From contig NZ_QJUV01000001.1 in NCBI RefSeq assembly GCF_003397585.1, positions 1,302,001 through 1,366,000 of the forward strand: DNA of 64,000 nucleotides, in the 5' to 3' direction. Source of the stretch: Gardnerella piotii. GTDB lineage: Bacteria > Actinomycetota > Actinomycetes > Actinomycetales > Bifidobacteriaceae. The notes under the pieces are model-generated. The model had not been told where the DNA came from, ran no database searches, and worked only from the letters and a program-made list of their open reading frames with translations. Shown piece after piece: positions 37,774 to 47,110 of the stretch; the stretch's first letter is position 1; each line of letters begins with the position of its first letter. The translations under genes were made by a program, and so were the position numbers.

Positions 37774-37851
37774 AAATCGTCTCCATTGCACACTAATCAG
37801 TAAAACAGCACAAACCATGTCTATTGTACTACTAAACGTAATCCTTATAGC

Positions 37852-37879
37852 TTGTTGAGCATGTATAGAATCTTATAAT
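37852..37879 (+). promoter_or_regulatory. Probable promoter of the GtrII-type gene
   Basis: TTGTTG (37852-37857) and a consensus TATAAT (37874-37879) are separated by 16 bp. The start codon lies 49 bp beyond, leaving a leader of about 40 bases that contains AAGGG at 37916-37920. Confidence 0.65.
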
Positions 37880-37927
37880 ACAATTGTAAGTAGCGCATGT
37901 AGATTAAACGCATAGAAGGGTTGTAGT

Positions 37928-39622
37928 ATGAATCAAGCAGACTCTAGTTGTATTAAAGAATTAAACACTAATCAACTACAAGATTCAGCTACACTTGCAA
38001 AATGCGGCAAAAAAAGCAACTCAACTAGCACAACTAGAGCAATTATAGAAAAAACATATTCTTTTAAAGACTTCATTTATTTTTGTAAATCTAATGTTGT
38101 TGAACTTGCAATAAGCGCAATTTTTTTGATTATTGCATACGGTCAAAAAGCTTTTTCTAATACTTTTTCTATAGACACAGAAGAGATGATCTCTAGATCT
38201 AAGGCTCTTTACAATTCTTGGATACGCCTAGAACGCTTTGGATTGCTAGCTTTTAAGTACGTTACAGGAAGATACTGGTATAACAATTCATTAGCTGGAA
38301 TCTTAATGATTCTTGCGCTTTTTGCCTCCGCAACAACATGGGCATATTTGTTTAGCAAAGCGCACAATTTAGGAACAAAATTCCACCCAGCTTTATTTAT
38401 GATTCCGTTTATAAGCGCTCCTATTCTTGCAGAAATGCTTGGATTCTTGCTTATGGGAGATGACGTAGCTTGTGCGCTAATGTTTGTTAGCATATCGCTT
38501 ATGTGTGCGCATAACGCGTACCAAAATCGCAAGCAACTTAAGACTCTTTTAACGTACACATTAATGGCACTTATTTTTGCAATTTTTGGTTTTACTCTCT
38601 ACTTAGCAATGACTACTGTTTTTGTTGCTGGAACAGCAATGATTGCATTAATGGTTAAAGGAAGCTATGCATGCAAATTCAAGAACATAGTAGCCTACGT
38701 TTTTACATATATTTGCGTGTTTATAGCAAGCTATGCATGCTATGCGATTTTGAACAAAATTGTTATCGCCACTAACCACACCTTCGTTGATCCGTACATT
38801 AAAGAACAAATGCGTTGGGGTAAAGACCCTATATCAACAATCATTCATGCTATACTTTCGCATGCAAAAAGCATGTATCTAGGAAGAACAATATTCCATA
38901 GCGTATTTATAACAATCGCATTAATCGCTTTAGTGTTATTAACTATTGTTCAAGTGATTCGTAAAGAGCTTAACGCTTTTACTATTATTTTTGCTATTGC
39001 TATAGTTGCAAGCCCTATGATGATGAGCGTAATACTTGGCACATCTGGAATAGCACGAACGGAACTAACCTACCCTCTTGCTGGCGCTTTTGCATGCATG
39101 TATTTGTTGCATTACATTATGCAATTTAGCAAAAAGACTTTAACAACGATTATTGCGTGCGTTCTTCTTGCAATTATTGGATTAAGTCAGTCGTTTACAG
39201 TAAATCGCTTGTATTACACGGAATACATGACTTACAACCAAGACTATTACATTGCTCAAGATGTTGCTAGAAGAATAGAAGCAATACAAGCAAATCATAA
39301 AAATCCGCTTAAAGTAGTATTCGTTGGCAATCACATAGCAGACTACAATCCTAGTGAATTTAAGTCAGATCAGCTTGAACTTATTGGGCGATCAATGTTT
39401 GAGATTGGATTCTCAACTCTTCACGGCACATGGGTAAAAGCTGGTTTTATACGCTCAGCTACTGGATTTAAGATGGAAACTCCTGTATTAGAATCCGCTT
39501 ATATAAACGCAGAAAAGGCCGTACAAAATCTGCCTTCTTGGCCTTCAAATAAATGCACTACTGTTTTAGATAACAAGTATATAGTCGTAAAATTCTCTGA
39601 ACCAGTGCAAAATAAGCACTAA
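37928..39622 (+). CDS. GtrII-type membrane glucosyltransferase
   Basis: A 564-residue protein with about eleven hydrophobic helices and a 110-residue hydrophilic C-terminal domain. An early acidic loop after the first helix (FSIDTEEMISRSKALYNSWIRLERFG) resembles the glucosyltransferase GtrII family (PF14264). Members are GT-C enzymes that move a sugar from a polyprenyl phosphate to a polysaccharide outside the membrane. ATG at 37928 follows AAGGG. It is the only plus-strand gene between 29.9 and 41.7 kb and converges with a GtrB-type gene, which would make its lipid-linked donor. The transferred sugar is not known; Glc or GlcNAc fits the family. Confidence 0.72.
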   Translation: MNQADSSCIKELNTNQLQDSATLAKCGKKSNSTSTTRAIIEKTYSFKDFIYFCKSNVVELAISAIFLIIAYGQKAFSNTFSIDTEEMISRSKALYNSWIRLERFGLLAFKYVTGRYWYNNSLAGILMILALFASATTWAYLFSKAHNLGTKFHPALFMIPFISAPILAEMLGFLLMGDDVACALMFVSISLMCAHNAYQNRKQLKTLLTYTLMALIFAIFGFTLYLAMTTVFVAGTAMIALMVKGSYACKFKNIVAYVFTYICVFIASYACYAILNKIVIATNHTFVDPYIKEQMRWGKDPISTIIHAILSHAKSMYLGRTIFHSVFITIALIALVLLTIVQVIRKELNAFTIIFAIAIVASPMMMSVILGTSGIARTELTYPLAGAFACMYLLHYIMQFSKKTLTTIIACVLLAIIGLSQSFTVNRLYYTEYMTYNQDYYIAQDVARRIEAIQANHKNPLKVVFVGNHIADYNPSEFKSDQLELIGRSMFEIGFSTLHGTWVKAGFIRSATGFKMETPVLESAYINAEKAVQNLPSWPSNKCTTVLDNKYIVVKFSEPVQNKH

Positions 39623-39639
39623 GTAGAAGTTAAGAATTT

Positions 39640-39669
39640 AGATACCTAGATACCTAAATACCTAAATAG
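39640..39669. repeat. 8-bp tandem repeat at the GtrII/GtrB convergence
   Basis: AGATACCT, AGATACCT, AAATACCT and AAATAG follow one another. The TAG stop codon of the gtrB-like gene (39662-39664 on the minus strand) falls within the array, so copy-number change could move the end of that protein. Confidence 0.85.
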
Positions 39670-40633
39670 TAGTTTCAATCTCGTAACGTGGGCGATGCTT
39701 AGATTCCATATAAATCTTTCCAATATATTCGCCCACAATGCCGATTGAAAGCATAATCAATCCGCCAATAAACCACATTGAGAACATAACAGAGCCCCAA
39801 CCAGCAACTGCTTTCCCTTGCAAAACGGAAACTATTACGTAAACAAATACGCATAGCGAAACTAAAATAGACGCGAATCCTGCAAATGTTACAAAACTCA
39901 AAGGCTTAGTAGAAAAAGACGTAATGCCGTCTACAGCAAACGAAATCATCTTTTTAAGCGGATACTTAGACACACCAGCTTTGCGCTTACCGCGTACATA
40001 CTCAACTTTTGTTGACTTAAAGCCGATCGACGGCACTATGCCACGCAAGAAAAGATTAACTTCTTTGTATTCCAAAAGAGCTTTCAACGCATTCTTGCCC
40101 ATAAGTCTATAATCGGCATGATTTGGAACGGTTTCTGCGCCCATCCACTTAAAAACACTGTAAAAAGCTAATGCAGTATTGCGCTTAAACCACGTGTCTG
40201 TTTCTCTAGACGAGCGAACGCCATACACAACCTCGTAGCCTTCCACATATTTTGCAATAAATTGATCAACAACATCAACATCGTCTTGCAAATCAGCGTC
40301 CATGGAAATTGCAGCATCGCAACCCGATTTATATGCTGTAGTTAAGCCAGCAAGCAAAGCATTTTGATGACCGCGATTATGCGCAAGCTTTACACCGCCA
40401 AAAAGCGAAGGATTCGACTGGTGTAAATCGCAAATAATATTCCAAGTTGAATCTCTAGAACCATCATCCACAAAAAGAATACGGCTAGAATCCGAAATAA
40501 TCTTATTTTCAATAAGAAAAGTAACTTTGCTTAAAAGAATACTAGAAGTCTGCGGAAGAACAGGCTCCTCGTTGTAGCAAGGAAGAACAAAATATATGCA
40601 TGGGCGCTTAACGTTTTGCAATGTTTCACGCAA
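39662..40633 (-). CDS. GtrB-type polyprenyl-phosphate glycosyltransferase
   Basis: A 323-residue GT2 enzyme of the DPM1/GtrB group that loads a sugar from a nucleotide donor onto undecaprenyl phosphate. CIYFVLPCYNEEPVLPQT opens it, FVDDGSRDSTW and SMDADLQDD mark the donor and metal sites, and RGKRKAGVSKYPLKKM is the conserved region before the membrane part. Two C-terminal helices end in the GEYIGKIYMESKHRPRYEIE signature. The start is TTG at 40633 with AAAGGA upstream. It converges with the GtrII-type gene. No GtrA-like flippase is seen in the window, so that step must be encoded elsewhere or done by another protein. Confidence 0.9.
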   Translation of the reverse strand: MRETLQNVKRPCIYFVLPCYNEEPVLPQTSSILLSKVTFLIENKIISDSSRILFVDDGSRDSTWNIICDLHQSNPSLFGGVKLAHNRGHQNALLAGLTTAYKSGCDAAISMDADLQDDVDVVDQFIAKYVEGYEVVYGVRSSRETDTWFKRNTALAFYSVFKWMGAETVPNHADYRLMGKNALKALLEYKEVNLFLRGIVPSIGFKSTKVEYVRGKRKAGVSKYPLKKMISFAVDGITSFSTKPLSFVTFAGFASILVSLCVFVYVIVSVLQGKAVAGWGSVMFSMWFIGGLIMLSIGIVGEYIGKIYMESKHRPRYEIETTI

Positions 40634-40698
40634 TGTTAATCCTTTCTAAAAACCATAATTTAGCATTAAAAATCCAGAAAAGTTACGATTTGCAATAA

Positions 40699-41541
40699 CT
40701 ATTTTAGAAAATCACTCATAATATTTTGGATTTTGCTATTATCTCCCCAAACTGCTGGAGAATCGTATGGTCTATCTGGGAATGCGCCATACTCAAGCGA
40801 AATATCAAGATTATTCTCGCGAATGTAGCGCTCAACGCGATCCGCAAGCGAAACAGGCTCACCCGTGCAGCAATTAATTACGCCATTTACTTTATCTTGC
40901 AAAACGGTTGCAGCAATTTGCTTAGCCAACACGTCTACATTAATAAAATCGTACTTGTTTTTTCCAGTAGTAAACGGAAAAGTCTTCTTTCCTTCAAGAG
41001 ACGCTTGAAGGAGCTTAGAGAAAATAGAGTTTCCACGAGCGTCGTCGCCAACAATGTAGTACGCACGAATCCATTGAACAGTGGCATCATACTCTTTGCC
41101 CAAAAGCAAAGTAGCTTCACGCAAAGCATTCTTAGAAATGCCATACATAGAAGCTGGCTTGCAAGGCGTGCTCTCGTCAATAGCGCCCTCCCAGTAGCCA
41201 ACTTCGTGCATAGAACCCATAACAGCAATCTGCTTTAAGCCACCCGAAAGCATAAGACGAATAAATCGATAATGATTCGATAAATCTTCCATGTGAGTGT
41301 CTGCAGCATGCTTAAAACCGTTGCGCCAAGCCATGTGCAAGCAAACGTCTGGAGACCCAAGCTTTGCAAACAAATCAGCATCATCGCTAAAAATATTCGC
41401 TTCAATACGCGTTGCGCGCTCATCAACACCATCTAAACGCAAGTCGGAAGCAATTACGCTAGCGCCTGCATCTAAAAGAGCTTTAACAACGTGACGACCA
41501 ATATATCCACCAGCACCAGTAACAAGAATTCGCTTACTCAT
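40699..41541 (-). CDS. NAD-dependent epimerase/dehydratase (extended SDR)
   Basis: A 280-residue sugar-nucleotide-type SDR. The Rossmann motif GAGGYIGRHVV is at residues 9-19 and the catalytic YGISK at about 153-157. A binding site for the sugar nucleotide is suggested by VNVDVLAKQI and GEPVSLADRVE. It could be a reductase or epimerase making a modified deoxyhexose. The exact product cannot be read from sequence. It lies upstream of the GtrB-type gene on the same strand (65 bp gap) and divergent from the ABC exporter. Only weak ribosome-binding sequence precedes ATG at 41541. Confidence 0.85.
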   Translation of the reverse strand: MSKRILVTGAGGYIGRHVVKALLDAGASVIASDLRLDGVDERATRIEANIFSDDADLFAKLGSPDVCLHMAWRNGFKHAADTHMEDLSNHYRFIRLMLSGGLKQIAVMGSMHEVGYWEGAIDESTPCKPASMYGISKNALREATLLLGKEYDATVQWIRAYYIVGDDARGNSIFSKLLQASLEGKKTFPFTTGKNKYDFINVDVLAKQIAATVLQDKVNGVINCCTGEPVSLADRVERYIRENNLDISLEYGAFPDRPYDSPAVWGDNSKIQNIMSDFLK

Positions 41542-41718
41542 AATTTTTCAGTTTAGCAGCGTATAAAAACTTTCAAACATGCCAAGCACAGTAAAGCTAT
41601 AAACAAAAGCAAACTAACACAAAACACGTGATAGTTATTAGCACAAATCAATCCCCAAATGTAAACTTAACAAAGTTATACGTGCATGCACACTGCAAAT
41701 TTTGTAAGAAAGGCAGCG

Positions 41719-42582
41719 ATGACAACAAAGTCTGACGCCATCTATCACCCTGGTAGAAGCAAAGGTCTGATTGACATTCCAAGATACCTTTATTTGCTTG
41801 GCTTACTTGTAAAAAAAGAAGTACGCATAAGATATCGCGGTTCTTGGCTCGGTATGGCTTGGACGTACGTAAAGCCAATAACACAATTTGTAGTGTTCTA
41901 CGTTGCAATGGGAATTTTCTTAGGACTTGGCCGCGGAGGTGGCATTCAAGCCTACCCACTGTACCTTTTTAGCGGAATCATAGTAACAAACTTTTTTGTA
42001 GAAGCATTCTCTAATTGCACAAGATCAATACTTTCTAATGCTGGCTTAATACAAAAAATCTATCTTCCTAGAGAACTATTCCCACTTGCATCGCTACGAG
42101 TTGCTTTTGTACACTTTTTCCCACAAGTAATCGTGCTTATAATCGGAGCATTATGCATGGGGTGGATTCCAGATTTTGCAGGCGTAATAGTGGCAATAAT
42201 CGGATTTATTAGCGTGTGTACGTTTGCGTTTGGTCTTGGATTATTCTTTGGAGCAATAAACGTTTTTTATAGAGATGCAGAAAACATTACAGACTTGGTA
42301 GCAATGGTTGCTGTATGGCTTGCGCCGTGCTTCTACACGTGGCAGATGGTTGCAGCTCACGCACCACGATGGGTTTTAGAGATGTATTATGCAAATCCTA
42401 TTGCAATAAGCGTTGAAGCATTCCACCGCGGATTCTGGCTAAATGCCACAGATCGCACTTTCCAATTTGCAGGAGCTTGGTCTTTAAGACTTTGCGAAAG
42501 CCTTGTAGTTGCATTTGCTGTACTACTTATTGGCGAAGTTACATTTAGACATCTTGAAGGCAAGTTTGCTCAAGAAATTTAA
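41719..42582 (+). CDS. wzm: Polysaccharide ABC exporter, membrane subunit (Wzm)
   Basis: A 287-residue ABC-2 permease with six hydrophobic helices. KKEVRIRYRGSWLGMAWTYVKP near the N-terminus is the typical start of Wzm/TagG/RfbD proteins. QKIYLPRELFPLASL and FYRDAENITDLVAM are further conserved segments. It forms the channel for lipid-linked polysaccharide. ATG at 41719 has AAAGG at a proper distance; an ATG 33 bases earlier has none. The ATPase gene follows 50 bp downstream. Together they show that the chain made by this locus is finished in the cytoplasm and then exported, as in streptococcal rhamnan synthesis. Confidence 0.92.
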   Translation: MTTKSDAIYHPGRSKGLIDIPRYLYLLGLLVKKEVRIRYRGSWLGMAWTYVKPITQFVVFYVAMGIFLGLGRGGGIQAYPLYLFSGIIVTNFFVEAFSNCTRSILSNAGLIQKIYLPRELFPLASLRVAFVHFFPQVIVLIIGALCMGWIPDFAGVIVAIIGFISVCTFAFGLGLFFGAINVFYRDAENITDLVAMVAVWLAPCFYTWQMVAAHAPRWVLEMYYANPIAISVEAFHRGFWLNATDRTFQFAGAWSLRLCESLVVAFAVLLIGEVTFRHLEGKFAQEI

Positions 42583-42632
42583 GCTTACTAAGATTTTGTG
42601 GATTTTACTTTTAAGAGCAGCAGGAGTTATAT

Positions 42633-43406
42633 ATGAATAAGCCTTATAACACACTTCCAGAAGACGTTGTGTTAAGCGTTTCTAACGTTACTAAACGATT
42701 CTCGCTGCGAGCAAATCATTCGATTAAAGAGTCGATTGTAAACTTGCTAACACCGCCGTCTAAAAAGCACGAGACACAAAACTTTACAGCTTTAAGCAAT
42801 GTTAGTTTTACTATTAAACGCGGCGAAACTGTTGGACTAATAGGCATGAATGGCTCTGGAAAGTCCACTATGCTTAAAATGCTTTCTGGAGTTATGCAAC
42901 CAGACGAAGGCGAAGTTTGCGCGCGCGGAAGAATCGCAGGACTAATCGAAGTTGGAGCAGGATTTGCTGCCGACTTAACTGGTCGCGAAAACGTGTATCT
43001 TAACGGCGCAATTCTTGGAATGACAAAAGAAGAAATAGACGATAAATACCAATCAATAGTAGACTTTAGCGAAATAGAGCCTTTTATGGACACAGAAGTT
43101 AAGTTCTACTCTTCTGGAATGTTCTTACGATTGGCGTTTTCTGTAGCAGCGCACAGCGATCCAGACATATTCTTAATCGACGAAATTCTTGCAGTTGGAG
43201 ACGAAGCTTTCCAACACAAGTGCATTACTAGGCTTAAAGAGCAGCAAAAACGAGGGCAAACAATGGTAATTGTTTCGCACAGCGAAGATCAGATTAAGCA
43301 ACTTTGCTCTCGCTGCATAGTGCTGTCTCATTCACACATGATTTACGACGGTGAAGCCGAGCCAGCATTTAACGCAATGCGAGAAAGCTTAAACAATAAA
43401 GCATAA
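42633..43406 (+). CDS. wzt: Polysaccharide ABC exporter, ATPase subunit (Wzt)
   Basis: A 257-residue ABC ATPase. Walker A is GMNGSGKST at residues 71-79. The signature reads YSSGMFLRLAFS, Walker B is IFLIDEILAVGDEAF and the H-loop is IVSHS. It ends after the nucleotide-binding domain, so it lacks the C-terminal carbohydrate-binding domain found in some Wzt proteins that read a chain-end cap. AGGAG precedes ATG at 42633. It is the second gene of the exporter unit, 80 bp before rmlB. Confidence 0.93.
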   Translation: MNKPYNTLPEDVVLSVSNVTKRFSLRANHSIKESIVNLLTPPSKKHETQNFTALSNVSFTIKRGETVGLIGMNGSGKSTMLKMLSGVMQPDEGEVCARGRIAGLIEVGAGFAADLTGRENVYLNGAILGMTKEEIDDKYQSIVDFSEIEPFMDTEVKFYSSGMFLRLAFSVAAHSDPDIFLIDEILAVGDEAFQHKCITRLKEQQKRGQTMVIVSHSEDQIKQLCSRCIVLSHSHMIYDGEAEPAFNAMRESLNNKA

Positions 43407-43477
43407 ACGAAAATCTTAAGCAATAAAACTTAAAAAACATAAACAATAATCAAAACTAAAAAGCAAAAGGCATATAA

Positions 43478-44521
<1,044 letters not shown>

Positions 44522-44639
44522 ATCGCATAAAAGTCAAGCTTGCTTGTACGAAGATTGCATGCAACTTGTATGTAATAGTTTGCAAATCTAGCCAAAAATA
44601 GTCATAAATCTAATAAAAATAAAGAATTTGCAGGATGCT

Positions 44640-46082
44640 ATGGAATTTGAAAAAGAACTAAGCGTTACAAAAACCAATATTCCAGGTTTAATCGTGTTCG
44701 ATCTTCCAGTGCACGGAGACAACCGCGGATGGTTCAAAGAAAACTGGCAGCGCGCCAAAATGACGGCTCTAGGTCTCCCCGACTTTGGACCTGTGCAAAA
44801 CAACATTTCGTTCAACGAAAAACGCGGAGTAACCAGAGGCATCCACGCAGAACCATGGGATAAATACATAAGCATTGCTACTGGCGAAGTATTTGGCGCA
44901 TGGGTAGATTTAAGACCAGGGCAAAGCTTCGGTCAAGTGTACACAACCACACTAAACCCAAGCAAAGCAATCTACGTGCCTAGAGGCGTAGGAAACAGCT
45001 TCCAAGCTTTGAAAGACGGCACAGCATACACTTATTTAGTAAATGCACATTGGTCGCTAGAGCAAAAGAAAACATACACTTTTGTAAACCTTGCAGACCC
45101 AGATTTACACATTAACTGGCCAATACCGCTCGAAGAATCCGAGCGCAGCGAAGCAGACTTACACCATCCAATGCTAAAAGACGCAAAGCCAATGGCGCCA
45201 AAGCGCACTCTTGTAACTGGATGCAATGGTCAACTTGGTCGCGCAATACAAAACTATGCTAAAGAGCATGATTTAGAAGGATTTGAGTACGTAGACTTAG
45301 ATAGCTTCGATATAGCAAATAAAGACGATTACAACAGCTACGACTGGGATTTGTACGGAACGATTATTAACACTGCAGCATACACGTCTGTAGATGGCGC
45401 GCAAACGCCACAAGGGCGAAGAGCCGCGTGGAATAGCAACGTTAAAGGAGTGGCAAATCTTGCAAAAATTGCGCAAGAACACCACATTACTCTTGTGCAT
45501 ATTTCAAGCGACTATGTTTTTGACGGCACTCAAGAAAATCACAAAGAAAACGAAGACTTTGCGCCACTAGGCGTGTACGGCGAAACAAAAGCTGCAGCAG
45601 ATTCTCTAGTAGCAAATGTTCCACAGCATTATATTATTCGCTCAAGCTGGATTGTTGGGCAAGGACGAAACTTTGTAACGCGAATGATTGACTTTGCAAA
45701 CCGTTGCAAAAATGGCGAATCTGTTAGTGTTCAAGCACCAATAGATCAAACTGGCAGACTCACTTTTGCAAGCGACTTAGTAAAAGGCATGTTCCATCTT
45801 CTAAACACTCAGGCACAATACGGAACATACAATCTTACAGGATCTGGCAAAATCGCGTCTTGGCACGATATTGCTAAAAAAGTGTTTACACAACTTAATG
45901 TAGACACAAGCAAAATCGAAGCAAATCGCGTAGACGATTACACGCGCATATCTAATGGCTCTCCTAGACCACACAAGTGCGCACTTGACTTGCAAAAAAT
46001 CGAGTCCACTGGATTTACGCCAGGCGATTGGGAAGATTTGCTTGAATCTTACGTAAATAGAATTGAACAAAACAACAAGTAA
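44640..46082 (+). CDS. rmlCD: Fused dTDP-4-dehydrorhamnose 3,5-epimerase / dTDP-4-dehydrorhamnose reductase
   Basis: A 480-residue fusion of the last two enzymes of dTDP-L-rhamnose synthesis. Residues 1-175 are RmlC-like (cupin fold: [40 protein letters not shown]). Residues 190-480 are RmlD-like (Rossmann [31 protein letters not shown], catalytic [18 protein letters not shown]). Fusion keeps the unstable 4-keto intermediate close to the reductase. Similar fusions are known in bifidobacteria. ATG at 44640 follows CAGGA; the in-frame TTG at 44628 has no ribosome-binding site. Its stop lies 14 bp before the rmlA start. Confidence 0.94.
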   Translation: MEFEKELSVTKTNIPGLIVFDLPVHGDNRGWFKENWQRAKMTALGLPDFGPVQNNISFNEKRGVTRGIHAEPWDKYISIATGEVFGAWVDLRPGQSFGQVYTTTLNPSKAIYVPRGVGNSFQALKDGTAYTYLVNAHWSLEQKKTYTFVNLADPDLHINWPIPLEESERSEADLHHPMLKDAKPMAPKRTLVTGCNGQLGRAIQNYAKEHDLEGFEYVDLDSFDIANKDDYNSYDWDLYGTIINTAAYTSVDGAQTPQGRRAAWNSNVKGVANLAKIAQEHHITLVHISSDYVFDGTQENHKENEDFAPLGVYGETKAAADSLVANVPQHYIIRSSWIVGQGRNFVTRMIDFANRCKNGESVSVQAPIDQTGRLTFASDLVKGMFHLLNTQAQYGTYNLTGSGKIASWHDIAKKVFTQLNVDTSKIEANRVDDYTRISNGSPRPHKCALDLQKIESTGFTPGDWEDLLESYVNRIEQNNK

Positions 46083-46096
46083 AGGATGTTTCAAAG

Positions 46097-46996
46097 ATGA
46101 AAGGCATTATTCTTGCTGGCGGTTCTGGCACACGCCTATACCCACTTACTACAGTAACGTCTAAGCAGCTTTTGCCAGTTTACGACAAGCCAATGGTGTA
46201 TTACCCTCTTAGCGTGCTTATGATGGCTGGAATCCGAGATATTCTTGTGATTTCCACTCCTCAAGACTTGCCGAATTTTGAAAGGCTGCTTGGAAGCGGA
46301 GAGCAATTTGGAATCAACTTATCTTACAAAGTTCAGCCATCGCCAGACGGACTTGCTCAAGCATTTATAATCGGAGAAGAGTTTATAAATGGCGATTCTT
46401 GCGCGCTTGTTCTTGGAGACAATATATTCTACGGAAATGGCTTGGGAGCAATTCTAAAGCGCGCTGCACACGTAGAACACGGCGCTACAGTATTCGGCTA
46501 CTACGTAGACGACCCAGAAAGATACGGCGTTGTGGAATTTGACGAAAATCACAAGGCCGTTAGCATAGTAGAAAAACCGGAACATCCAGCATCGAATTAT
46601 GCTGTTACAGGCTTATACTTCTACGATTCCAGAGTTACAGAGTTTGCAAAACAAGTTAAGCCGAGCGCGCGCGGAGAACTTGAAATTACAGACCTTAACA
46701 AAATGTACTTAGAAAATGGCTCTCTAAACGTTATGACTCTTGGCCGCGGATACGCGTGGCTAGACACTGGCACAATGGACTCGCTTTACGAAGCGGGCGA
46801 ATTTGTGCGCACAATAGAGCGAGCGCAAGGGCTGCCAATCGCAGTGCTTGAGGAGATTGCGTACGAAAATCAGTGGATTAGTCGCGAGCGTTTACTTGAG
46901 TCTGCAGAAAAATATGGTAAAAGCAACTATGGCAAGCACTTAAAGCAGGTTGCTGAAAATCGCATTATTATATCTAAAGATTTGTTTGAAGATTAG
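46097..46996 (+). CDS. rmlA: Glucose-1-phosphate thymidylyltransferase
   Basis: A 299-residue nucleotidyltransferase that makes dTDP-glucose, the first step to dTDP-rhamnose. The signature [13 protein letters not shown] is at about residues 6-18, with [17 protein letters not shown] after it. [33 protein letters not shown] and [10 protein letters not shown] mark the sugar-binding and metal sites. AAAGGA lies upstream of ATG at 46097. It is the last gene of the plus-strand unit and is followed by a strong terminator. Confidence 0.97.
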   Translation: MKGIILAGGSGTRLYPLTTVTSKQLLPVYDKPMVYYPLSVLMMAGIRDILVISTPQDLPNFERLLGSGEQFGINLSYKVQPSPDGLAQAFIIGEEFINGDSCALVLGDNIFYGNGLGAILKRAAHVEHGATVFGYYVDDPERYGVVEFDENHKAVSIVEKPEHPASNYAVTGLYFYDSRVTEFAKQVKPSARGELEITDLNKMYLENGSLNVMTLGRGYAWLDTGTMDSLYEAGEFVRTIERAQGLPIAVLEEIAYENQWISRERLLESAEKYGKSNYGKHLKQVAENRIIISKDLFED

Positions 46997-47022
46997 TAAA
47001 ATAAATTAATAACTTAATTTAA

Positions 47023-47057
47023 CAAAAAGACCGAGCTGTTTACGCACGGTCTTTTTA
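47023..47057. terminator. Bidirectional terminator between rmlA and the GH25 gene
   Basis: AAAAAGACCG and CGGTCTTTTT pair perfectly around a 13-base loop, giving an A-run on one side and a T-run on the other. It can therefore stop transcription from both converging genes. It begins 27 bp after the rmlA stop and lies 54 bp from the GH25 gene stop. Confidence 0.95.
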
Positions 47058-47110
47058 TTTTATTTACTGACTTTTTCTATCTTTACATAAAGTTACATAA
47101 AGATTAAGAA

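Noticed and set aside
40699-41541. Assignment as rmlD (dTDP-4-dehydrorhamnose reductase)
   Set aside because: A complete RmlD domain is already present in the RmlCD fusion, and this protein's motifs fit general extended SDR epimerases, so no specific product is claimed.
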